Of a stretch of DNA of 7,477 nt, positions 1 to 5,740 are shown piece after piece. Within the stretch, counting starts at the first letter, position 1. Every line of letters starts with the position of its first letter. Position numbers and translations under genes: made by a program. The stretch is from Muribaculaceae bacterium (GTDB lineage: Bacteria > Bacteroidota > Bacteroidia > Bacteroidales > Muribaculaceae), in NCBI GenBank assembly GCA_902836725.1, contig CADFRV010000117.1, positions 1 to 7,477 of the forward strand. The letters run 5' to 3'. The notes beneath the pieces were generated by a model. That model searched no databases, was not told the origin of the DNA, and saw nothing but the letters and a program-made list of their open reading frames with translations.

Positions 1-1147
1 CGTTGAGTTTCTGGTAGAATTCAAAATAACTGTTGCGCGGCTCAAACAGGGGCGCATCATCTTTCTTGAAGAACTCGAGGGCGCGGTTAAGGCCGGTCTC
101 CTGGCCGGTGTATATCAGCGGCATGCCGGGGAGTGTGTAGGTGAGCACCGCCATGGCGTCGGCCAGATTGCCGAATCGCTGGAACTCAGTCCCTTCCCAC
201 GAATTGAAATCGTGGTTGGTGATCATGTTCATCAGGTATGTGTCCCCGGGGTATTCCGCCTGCTGTGATGCCAGGAGCGAGTCTATGGCTACGGCTTCCT
301 TTTTGCCGGGATCGTCGGGCATGGTGTATTGGCCGGCGTTGTTGGCTATGGCTTTGAAAAGGGAGGCCATAGGCCAGTTGTATCCCATGTCGAAGCCCTC
401 GGCCTGGAGGTCGGGAGAGGATGCCTCGGCGAGCATGAAAAGTCCTGGTTTCACGGCCTCAAGCTGCGGGCGTGCCTCGTTCCAGAAATCTACAGGCACC
501 ATGGAGGCCACATCGCAGCGGAAACCGTCGATGTCGGCGTCGCAGAGCCAGTGGGCCATGGCGTCGATCATATAACGGCGCATCTGCGGGTTGGAATAGT
601 CGAGCTGGCTCACGTCGGTCCATTCATAAGGGTGTACCGGTTCGCCTGAGGCGTCGCGTTTGTAGAAATCAGGATGGTATTCGAGCCACCAGTTGTCGTT
701 GCCGGTATGGTTCGGCACCCAGTCTATTATCACCTTCATGCCGTTGTCGTGGGCTGTCTTTACGAAGTGGCGGAAATCGTCCATTGTGCCGAGTTCAGGA
801 TTGAGGGCCTTGTAATCGGCAGAGGCATAGTAGCTTCCAAGCTCCCCTTTGCGTCCCTCTTTGGAAATGGGGTTTACGGGCATTACCCAAAGTATGTCCA
901 CTCCAAGCTCTTTCAGGCGGGGAATCTGTTTCTCAACGGCGGCAATGGTGCCCTCAGGGGTCATCTGACGCCAGTTTACCTCGTATATCACGGCATCACG
1001 GCTCCACTCGGGGTGTGTCACTTTGGTTGGAGCGGCTTTTGCCGTCACGTTTTTCTCCGATGGGAGGGCAAGCGCATGTGAGGACGCTATCGCCGGTGAT
1101 GATATCGCGCACATAGCCATCAGACTTTTAAAAATCAGTTGTCTCAT
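1..1147 (-). CDS. Secreted GH13 alpha-amylase family glycoside hydrolase (3' end cut by window edge)
   Basis: The first 382 codons are visible and the C-terminus lies outside the window. The ATG at 1147 is followed by a signal peptide: basic start MRQLIFK, a hydrophobic stretch to about residue 21, and likely cleavage around residues 22-27. The enzyme should therefore act in the periplasm or outside the cell. A GH13 (beta/alpha)8 barrel follows with all four conserved regions: DWVPNH (142-147), GFRCD with nucleophile Asp212, the acid/base Glu241 in LAEAS, and NHD (311-313) with the transition-state Asp313. The catalytic set is complete, so alpha-glucan hydrolysis or transglycosylation is expected; the exact substrate cannot be read. 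Cys13 lies in the hydrophobic stretch, but the preceding residues (LMAM) are a poor lipobox, so lipoprotein status is unlikely. It lies 42 bp downstream of the metallopeptidase gene on the same strand, and I see no TAnnTTTG element in that gap, so co-transcription is plausible. Confidence 0.93.
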   Translation of the reverse strand, partial: MRQLIFKSLMAMCAISSPAIASSHALALPSEKNVTAKAAPTKVTHPEWSRDAVIYEVNWRQMTPEGTIAAVEKQIPRLKELGVDILWVMPVNPISKEGRKGELGSYYASADYKALNPELGTMDDFRHFVKTAHDNGMKVIIDWVPNHTGNDNWWLEYHPDFYKRDASGEPVHPYEWTDVSQLDYSNPQMRRYMIDAMAHWLCDADIDGFRCDVASMVPVDFWNEARPQLEAVKPGLFMLAEASSPDLQAEGFDMGYNWPMASLFKAIANNAGQYTMPDDPGKKEAVAIDSLLASQQAEYPGDTYLMNMITNHDFNSWEGTEFQRFGNLADAMAVLTYTLPGMPLIYTGQETGLNRALEFFKKDDAPLFEPRNSYFEFYQKLN

Positions 1148-1189
1148 AAAATGGGGATAGGTTATTTTGAAGAGAGTTTATTATCATGG

Positions 1190-1897
1190 TCATTTTCTCA
1201 GCACCGGCCAGATGTAAGCCTGTAGCTTCCGGCGCAGTTCTGTCTCGCGTCCGCCCAGATAATGGTTGAGGAGATCATGGAACCGCTCGCTGTGGTTCAT
1301 CTCTGACAGATGCGCAAGCTCGTGGTAGATCACATAGTCTGAAAGTTCTTCCGGCAGAAAAATCAGCACATAACTGAGCGATATGATCCCTTGGCCGGAG
1401 CACTGTCCGAGGGTTCTGTGTCCTGAAGAGATTTTCCATCCCACAGGGTGGCGCCCGATTCTCTCGGAAATTTCTTTGGCGCGGGGCAGAAGTACCTCCG
1501 GCGCCACTTTGCGGGCTATCTTGCACAGCATGTCGCTTATGGCGCGTGAAGTGGATTCGAGATCCATGTTCCAGTCGCTCCCCACCTCCACATATGATAC
1601 CGGCACGGAGGCAGTGCCCAATATCTTTGATGGGGCGAAGGTCTGCTGCCTTATCACGAAATCCACATAAGGGAACAGCAGTTCCTGGCCGTGATGGTAT
1701 GTTACCAGAGGCCGTGATGCCATAAGCCGTGGTGTGAGATCGTCAAGAATTCGTTTCAGTTCAGGGAGTCTTATTCCCTGTGGTACGTTGATATTTACTT
1801 GGCCGCTTTTCCATCTGGCAGATACATGCCGTGAGTTATGGCGCACTGTCACCATAACCTTGCCAAGTAGCTCATGTTGCAATTCTCCGGTTGCCAT
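1190..1897 (-). CDS. YgjP/DUF45-type zinc metallopeptidase (M48-like)
   Basis: This 235-residue protein carries the zinc-protease signature HELAH (His192, Glu193, His196). NHSERF follows, where His202 sits at the usual position of a third metal ligand in the YgjP/DUF45 (WLM-like) family. The length and the motif near the C-terminus match that family. The N-terminal half is the usual beta-rich region (for example the RHNSRHVSARW and VNINVP stretches). There is no signal peptide or membrane segment, so it is probably cytoplasmic. The physiological substrate of the family is poorly known. The ATG at 1897 is the first good start, and the DNA immediately upstream is repeat sequence. It precedes the GH13 gene by 42 bp on the same strand. 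The family call is firm; the role is unknown. Confidence 0.88.
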   Translation of the reverse strand: MATGELQHELLGKVMVTVRHNSRHVSARWKSGQVNINVPQGIRLPELKRILDDLTPRLMASRPLVTYHHGQELLFPYVDFVIRQQTFAPSKILGTASVPVSYVEVGSDWNMDLESTSRAISDMLCKIARKVAPEVLLPRAKEISERIGRHPVGWKISSGHRTLGQCSGQGIISLSYVLIFLPEELSDYVIYHELAHLSEMNHSERFHDLLNHYLGGRETELRRKLQAYIWPVLRK

Positions 1898-2051
1898 AAA
1901 ATTAGAAGTCAGAAGTAAGAGCGTGGGAAGTCAAGCAAGAATAGAAAAGAAGAAATAAGAAATTGGGAAATAAGAAGTTAGAAGTAAGAGCGTGAGAAGT
2001 CAAGCAATGATACTTTTGTGGATTCCTCTGATATCTCTGATTATAGTGCCA
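1898..2051. repeat. Purine-rich dispersed intergenic repeat, copy A, with internal tandem duplication
   Basis: The spacer between nadK and the metallopeptidase gene is almost pure A/G on the plus strand up to about 2010. Two units begin with the same 28-nt core, at 1911-1938 and 1980-2007. They differ at one base and lie 69 bp apart; each core reads agaagtaagagcgtg, then one variable base, then gaagtcaagcaa. The spacer ends with CCTCTGATATCTCTGATT (2025-2042). Core and tail both recur at 5600-5627 and 5674-5691, so this is a dispersed family and not simple low complexity. No open frame of note lies inside. Any promoter for the metallopeptidase gene must lie within or beyond this repeat. Confidence 0.85.
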
Positions 2052-2954
2052 TCATACCAGTGTGTTGCCTAAGCCGAGTTTGTCGCGGAGAGTGTCTGTG
2101 AACGTGTGGTGCGACTGTTGCACCAGCTTCACCACATAGGGCGCGCGTGTCACTTTCAGGATGGCTCCCAACGGCAGGGTCACTGGTTTGCCGTCTGCCG
2201 CCAGACGGAATCCTTCTCCACGGGCTTCCACACGCAGGATTATGGTGGAACTGTCCTTTATCACCAGCGGGCGCATGGAGAGGCTGTGGGCTGCGATAGG
2301 GGAGAGCACCCATCCCCGGAGCTGAGGGTCAAGCACCGGTCCTCCGACAGAGAGATTATATGCCGTGCTTCCGGTGGGGGTGGAGACTATCAGGCCGTCG
2401 CCCATGTAGTTGAGGGAGGAGCGCCCGTCGATTTCCGCCGATATGCGGAGCATGGAGGCTATGTCGCCGCGCGTCACTGCCAGTTCGTTCAGTGCCGTGA
2501 GGGTGGAGGGCAGATGTTTCCATCTGTGGCCGGTATGCTCCTCCGGATAGGTGACATTGACCTCTATCAGTGCCCTGTCTTCTATGCGGTACTCCCCCTC
2601 CAGAAGCATACGGTATATGTCGTCGGGCTCGTCAAACGTAAAAGCTGACAGATAGCCCAGATGGCCGGTATTTATACCTGCCACAGGTATTTCGGCATCA
2701 CCGATCCATCTGGCGGTCTTAAGGAACGCTCCGTCGCCGCCGATACTCACGGCCAGATCGGCCTGAGGTTGCCTTGTCAGCGGGATATAGTCGATTCCCG
2801 CACTGAAATGCGGTCCCAGATGGGAGGCGAGATAATCCAGGAACCGCTCTGACATGACCACATGGTGGCCGTGGCTTACCAGTGTGTCTGTCAGCTTTTC
2901 TATGGCTTGCAGATGTCCTTCCTGATGACGGTTGCCGTTGATGGCTATTCTCAT
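2052..2954 (-). CDS. nadK: NAD kinase
   Basis: This 300-residue cytoplasmic enzyme phosphorylates NAD to NADP using ATP or polyphosphate and so feeds the NADPH pool. The family signatures are all visible: GGDG at 72-75 with catalytic Asp74, the NE motif at 156-157, and DGLIVSTPTGSTAY at 186-199, followed by GGP. The length is typical for bacterial NadK. The start at 2954 gives the expected N-terminal strand MRIAING. It follows the small CBS-protein-like gene by 33 bp on the same strand, so the two are probably transcribed together from the promoter region shared with pdxJ. The stop lies directly before repeat copy A. Nothing in the sequence suggests loss of function. Confidence 0.97.
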   Translation of the reverse strand: MRIAINGNRHQEGHLQAIEKLTDTLVSHGHHVVMSERFLDYLASHLGPHFSAGIDYIPLTRQPQADLAVSIGGDGAFLKTARWIGDAEIPVAGINTGHLGYLSAFTFDEPDDIYRMLLEGEYRIEDRALIEVNVTYPEEHTGHRWKHLPSTLTALNELAVTRGDIASMLRISAEIDGRSSLNYMGDGLIVSTPTGSTAYNLSVGGPVLDPQLRGWVLSPIAAHSLSMRPLVIKDSSTIILRVEARGEGFRLAADGKPVTLPLGAILKVTRAPYVVKLVQQSHHTFTDTLRDKLGLGNTLV

Positions 2955-2987
2955 GACAAAACAGGCTTGGTGCTTGATATATGTTCT

Positions 2988-3377
2988 CTACATCTCGAGA
3001 TAATGGAGAAGTTCTCCCAGTCGCTCCATATTGCGGGCATGTTCCGGCCCCTCGGCGGCGCTGCGGGTATGGATCACTTCATACCCGTACCGTTCAAGTG
3101 ACCGTGCCGCACCGTCGGCCGACGCGCTTCCCACCGTGAGAGCCACCACAGGCCTGCCGGCGGAGTCGCGCATACCGGTGACAGACAATCCAAGTAGCTG
3201 TGCATCACAGTCTTCCACCGCCTTGGCCATTGCCGATGCGCTGTAATCCTGGGGATTGCAGGCTACAAGCAGATGGCTCGCGTCGGGTTGCTGTGGCCAT
3301 AACGCCTCAAGTTCGCTTGTATGGTCAAGTTCGCCTGAGATGAAACGCTTGAGTATCTCGTGTTGCTGATAGATCAC
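2988..3377 (-). CDS. Small protein resembling the C-terminal, ACT-like half of Bacteroidales CBS-domain proteins
   Basis: The 129-residue protein starts at a GTG. An in-frame TAA lies three codons upstream and the next Met is only at about residue 50, so GTG is the only sensible start. From recalled family knowledge, many Bacteroidales encode a protein of roughly 220 residues beside nadK, made of two CBS domains and a C-terminal domain opening with a motif like NQQDYS. Here NPQDYS sits at 41-46, followed by an alternating beta/alpha pattern and a final MERLGELLHYLEM like the end of those proteins. The roughly 40 residues before it do not look like a CBS pair. A role in ligand sensing or regulation near nadK is inference only. 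There is no signal peptide or transmembrane segment. It could be a naturally short family member or a decayed one. Confidence 0.7.
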   Translation of the reverse strand: MIYQQHEILKRFISGELDHTSELEALWPQQPDASHLLVACNPQDYSASAMAKAVEDCDAQLLGLSVTGMRDSAGRPVVALTVGSASADGAARSLERYGYEVIHTRSAAEGPEHARNMERLGELLHYLEM

Positions 3378-3510
3378 TTTTATTTACTGCTCCTGGTATG
3401 GTTGAAAACTTGTTCGGAACTTATCCCCGTTGCCTCGGGTTCTTATTGTCAAATTCTGTTAACAACAGAAATAATGGCGCCTTTTTACGTGCACTCTTGA
3501 AATTTCTGAT

Positions 3511-3518
3511 TAAATTTG
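3511..3518 (+). promoter_or_regulatory. Candidate Bacteroidota -7 element for pdxJ
   Basis: TAAATTTG matches TAnnTTTG and lies 92 nt before the pdxJ ATG. No clear TTTG occurs at the expected -33 distance; only a T-rich stretch is present near 3482-3486. The call is therefore tentative. It implies a leader of roughly 85 nt. Confidence 0.25.
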
Positions 3519-3535
3519 TGGTCAGAATTCAGTCA

Positions 3536-3543
3536 CAAAGATA
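3536..3543 (-). promoter_or_regulatory. Candidate Bacteroidota -7 element for the CBS-like gene and nadK
   Basis: Read on the minus strand these bases are TATCTTTG, an exact match to TAnnTTTG, the -7 element of the Bacteroidota primary sigma factor. A TTTG lies upstream, but about 24 nt away, slightly longer than the usual spacing to the -33 element. Transcription would start about 150 nt before the GTG at 3377. Confidence 0.4.
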
Positions 3544-3610
3544 CGGAATTATCTTATTTCTTTATAACAAAGAACAAGTTATTAAAGATTTTTCGCTTTT
3601 GTAAAAAGAC

Positions 3611-4327
3611 ATGACTACTAATCTGAGCGTCAATATAAATAAGGTCGCCACTCTGCGAAATGCCCGGGGAGAGAATATCCCTGACGTGAGCCGTGTGGCC
3701 GTGGACTGCGAGAGTTTCGGAGCCGACGGCATCACGGTGCATCCGCGTCCCGATGAGCGCCATATCCGCCGCGACGATGTGTTCTCCCTTCGCCCCCTGG
3801 TGAAAACGGAGTTCAACATCGAGGGCTATCCCACTCCCGAGTTCATGGACCTGGTGCTTAAGGTGAAACCCGAGCAGGTGACACTGGTGCCCGACGCCCC
3901 CGGCGATCTTACTTCGTCGGCCGGGTGGGAGGTGGAACCACACATGGAGTTTCTCACAGGAATAATCGATACCTTACGTGAAGCAGGCATCCGCAGCTCT
4001 ATTTTCGTCGGTACAGACTGCGATAACATACGCATGGCGGCCAAGACAGGCGCCGACCGTGTGGAGCTTTACACCAAGCCTTATGCCGACGCATATGCCC
4101 GCGATCCTGAAGCCGCTGTAGCACCGTATGTGGAAGCGTCGCGTGCGGCAAGAAAGGCAGGTCTGGGAGTGAATGCCGGCCACGATCTCAACCTTGAGAA
4201 TCTGCGTTATTTCAAGGAGCATGTGCCGTTCCTCAACGAGGTCTCTATCGGCCATGCGCTTATCTGCGACGCGCTCTATCTCGGTCTTCCCGAGACCATC
4301 CGCCGCTACAAGGCCGCTCTGAAATAA
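3611..4327 (+). CDS. pdxJ: Pyridoxine 5'-phosphate synthase
   Basis: This 238-residue TIM-barrel enzyme condenses 1-deoxyxylulose 5-phosphate with 3-amino-2-oxopropyl phosphate to make pyridoxine 5'-phosphate. It is the last ring-forming step of DXP-dependent vitamin B6 synthesis and is cytoplasmic. Family signatures are intact: VNINKVATLRNARG at 7-20, GADGITVHPRPDERHI with His44, Arg46 and His51, Glu71 in FNIEGYP, NAGHDL with His191, and the phosphate-binding IGHALICDALYLGL near 213-226. VPDAPGDLTSSAGW replaces the arginine-containing version known from the E. coli enzyme; I recall this form from Bacteroidota homologues. The ATG at 3611 gives the expected N-terminal strand. A 77-bp gap without a clear promoter separates it from exbB on the same strand, so read-through is plausible. 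Confidence 0.97.
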   Translation: MTTNLSVNINKVATLRNARGENIPDVSRVAVDCESFGADGITVHPRPDERHIRRDDVFSLRPLVKTEFNIEGYPTPEFMDLVLKVKPEQVTLVPDAPGDLTSSAGWEVEPHMEFLTGIIDTLREAGIRSSIFVGTDCDNIRMAAKTGADRVELYTKPYADAYARDPEAAVAPYVEASRAARKAGLGVNAGHDLNLENLRYFKEHVPFLNEVSIGHALICDALYLGLPETIRRYKAALK

Positions 4328-4363
4328 TCCGTAAGGCTGAATTTTAATCCCGATAATTCCTCC

Positions 4364-4396
4364 CCCCAATTTCTCTTTTTCACGATTTCTCAATTC
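4364..4396 (-). repeat. Short inverted fragment of the dispersed purine-rich repeat (copy C)
   Basis: In the pdxJ-exbB spacer the minus strand contains AATTGAGAAATC (plus-strand 4384-4395), identical over 12 nt to 5572-5583 in copy B. It is followed by a degenerate A/G-rich stretch that ends in GAAATTGGGG, similar to GAAATTGGG in copy A near 1959-1967. The orientation is opposite to copies A and B. The match is short, so chance similarity of purine-rich DNA cannot be excluded. Confidence 0.4.
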
Positions 4397-4404
4397 AAAC
4401 CGTT

Positions 4405-5085
4405 ATGCTACTGCTCGATGCCGCTATAAATGGCGCTCCCGTTACCGCACAGGCCACACAAGTGGAACTTTCCCTCTGGGATCTTTGCCTCAAAGGCGGA
4501 CCTATCATGATCGTGATAGGGCTTCTGTCGCTTGTGTGCATATATATTTTTATTGAAAGAGCCATCGTGGTGAACCGCGCCGCACGCGAGGACGATACCT
4601 TCATGGAGCGCATCCGCGACTACATCCATGAGGGTGAGATAGAAAGCGCTTTCAACCTCTGCAAGAAAAACAATTCCCCCTATTCGCGTCTCATCGCCAA
4701 GGGTATCAGCCGCATCGGGCGTCCTGTGAACGATATCCTCGCCGCTGTGGAGAACACCGGAAACATAGAGATTGCAAGCCTCTCGAAGGGTCTTCCCTGG
4801 CTTGCCACCACTGCTGCAGGCGCACCTATGCTCGGCTTCCTCGGCACTGTGGTCGGTATGGTCGAGGCGTTCTACGCCATTGCGGCGGAAGGCAATTCGG
4901 CCAATATAGCCACATTCTCTTCCGGTATCTACACCGCTCTTGTCACCACCGTGGCCGGTCTTGTGGTGGGTGTGATCGCCCTTTTCGCATACAACTACCT
5001 GGTGGCACGCATCAACTCGGTCATGAACCTGCTCGAGTCCAAATCCATGGAGTTCATGGACCTGCTCAACGAACCTGCAGTGTGA
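4405..5085 (+). CDS. exbB: ExbB/TolQ/MotA-family proton channel subunit
   Basis: This 226-residue inner-membrane protein is the stator-like core of a motor that uses the proton motive force to drive a TonB-like partner. Three membrane segments are visible at about 33-50, 131-152 and 176-198. The large cytoplasmic loop between the first two includes YSRLIAKGISRIG. The family-typical APMLGFLGTVVGM lies at 140-152, with pore-lining Thr148, and ALVTTVAGL at 178-186 includes Thr181. The leader before the first membrane helix (residues 1-30) is polar, as I recall from Bacteroidota ExbB proteins. It is followed after 61 bp by exbD and then the TonB-like gene, which fixes the complex. ExbB, TolQ and MotA cannot be separated by motif alone; the neighbours favour ExbB/TolQ. 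Confidence 0.92.
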   Translation: MLLLDAAINGAPVTAQATQVELSLWDLCLKGGPIMIVIGLLSLVCIYIFIERAIVVNRAAREDDTFMERIRDYIHEGEIESAFNLCKKNNSPYSRLIAKGISRIGRPVNDILAAVENTGNIEIASLSKGLPWLATTAAGAPMLGFLGTVVGMVEAFYAIAAEGNSANIATFSSGIYTALVTTVAGLVVGVIALFAYNYLVARINSVMNLLESKSMEFMDLLNEPAV

Positions 5086-5146
5086 TCCTCATCCCCTGCG
5101 GGATTGTATAAAAAAGATTGTTTCCCTCTTTAGCCTATAAACTACC

Positions 5147-5593
5147 GTGCTCAAACGTCAACATCAAATGATGGCGGCTTTCTCGATGGCGTCGATGACC
5201 GATGTCATTTTCCTGCTGCTCATATTCTTCATGGTGACCTCCACATTCGTCTTCCCTACGGGACTGGAGCTTTCTTTGCCCCAGAGCACCGAGCAGAGCG
5301 CCATAAAGCCTACTACAAGAGTGTATATCGACGAGGAGGAGAAACTGTTTGCCTCTACCGGCGACGAGCAGCCTCAGCCGCTTGAGCTTGACGCCCTTGT
5401 AACCTTCCTGAATCTCGCCCATCAGCAGGATTCCGCCGGATTCATCGCCCTGTATGCCGATGAAAAGGTGCCTTACGGCAAAATCGTGGAGGTGCTTTCA
5501 CTGGGCGCTTCCAACAATCTCCGCATGGTGCTCGCAACAAAGCCTGTGGCGTCGCCGGGCGTAAAGAAAGAAATTGAGAAATCAGGAAATTGA
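5147..5593 (+). CDS. exbD: ExbD/TolR-family motor subunit, with repeat-encoded C-terminal tail
   Basis: The 148-residue ExbD partner of the upstream ExbB has one N-terminal membrane helix (about 14-31), SMASMTDVIFLLLIFFM, carrying the essential proton-binding Asp19, and a periplasmic domain. I place the start at a GTG (5147) because it supplies the basic leader MLKRQHQ typical of the family. The ATG at 5168 would remove that leader. Recalled Bacteroidota homologues tend to end near a VLATKP-like strand, which here ends about 16 residues before the stop. The extra tail ends in KKEIEKSGN and lies in DNA belonging to the purine-rich repeat, so the repeat probably supplied the last codons and the TGA. 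Function should be intact. Confidence 0.92.
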   Translation: MLKRQHQMMAAFSMASMTDVIFLLLIFFMVTSTFVFPTGLELSLPQSTEQSAIKPTTRVYIDEEEKLFASTGDEQPQPLELDALVTFLNLAHQQDSAGFIALYADEKVPYGKIVEVLSLGASNNLRMVLATKPVASPGVKKEIEKSGN

Positions 5594-5691
5594 GAAGTAA
5601 GAAGCAAGAGCATTAGAAGTCAAGCAAGGATAGAAATCAGAAGTTGAGAAATAAGAAATTGAGAGATTTGATGCCTCTGATATCTCTGATT
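5564..5691. repeat. Purine-rich dispersed repeat, copy B, overlapping the exbD 3' end
   Basis: This is the same family and orientation as copy A. The core at 5600-5627 ends in gaagtcaagcaa as in copy A and matches its 28-nt core with a few substitutions. The 18-nt tail CCTCTGATATCTCTGATT at 5674-5691 is identical to 2025-2042. Between them lies aagaaattgaga (5653-5664), also present inside exbD at 5568-5579 and, with one change, in copy A at 1957-1968. The left boundary is uncertain because the similarity fades inside exbD. The copy fills most of the exbD-tonB spacer. Confidence 0.8.
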
Positions 5692-5693
5692 TG

Positions 5694-5714
5694 CTCCCTC
5701 TCTCCCTCCCTCTC
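5694..5714 (+). other. Pure pyrimidine tract with mirror symmetry before the TonB-like gene
   Basis: Twenty-one consecutive C/T bases lie 26 nt upstream of the TTG start. The first fifteen (5694-5708, CTCCCTCTCTCCCTC) read the same backwards, which makes a mirror repeat. Polypurine-polypyrimidine mirror repeats can form triplex DNA, and a pyrimidine-rich mRNA leader could affect translation. Either role is inference. Confidence 0.45.
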
Positions 5715-5740
5715 AAGCTATTAATTCAAATTTAGAAAAA

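Larger units (their letters stand above)
3378..3610. promoter_or_regulatory. Divergent promoter region between the nadK cluster and pdxJ
   Basis: These 233 bp are AT-rich compared with the flanking genes and separate two divergent transcription units, so they should carry promoters for both. They contain one TAnnTTTG match on each strand (entered separately). They also contain a perfect 7-bp inverted repeat, TTCTGTT (3454-3460) and AACAGAA (3464-3470), with a 3-nt loop. That repeat could be a small operator or hairpin, but no regulator can be named. I see no coding sequence or CBS-domain remnant here. Confidence 0.6.

Noticed and set aside
141..1081. Several plus-strand open frames (for example 141-575, 329-649 and 674-1081).
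   Set aside because: They lie antisense to the GH13 gene, whose catalytic motifs are clear. None resembles a known protein, and GC-rich codon use on the real strand explains them.
2011..2018. TACTTTTG, a plus-strand match to the TAnnTTTG promoter element.
   Set aside because: The only downstream gene on this side, nadK, is on the other strand. No plus-strand gene or small RNA structure follows, and the 8-mer with two free positions is expected by chance.
1898..2051. A CRISPR array or simple microsatellite in the repetitive spacer.
   Set aside because: There are only two units, without regular spacers between identical repeats, so it is not CRISPR. The long shared core and tail with the distant copy also rule out a simple microsatellite.
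2106..2648. A 180-residue plus-strand open frame.
   Set aside because: It lies fully antisense to nadK, which has all family motifs. The translation looks like a shadow with no domain pattern.
3454..3470. The 7-bp inverted repeat as an intrinsic terminator.
   Set aside because: It is AT-rich, short, has no T-run, and sits upstream of both divergent genes, where no transcript should end. It is kept only as a possible operator within the promoter region.
5091..5104. Small hairpin ATCCC/GGGAT after exbB.
   Set aside because: The stem is only 5 bp and the following bases are A-rich, not T-rich. It also lies inside a likely operon, so a terminator is not supported.
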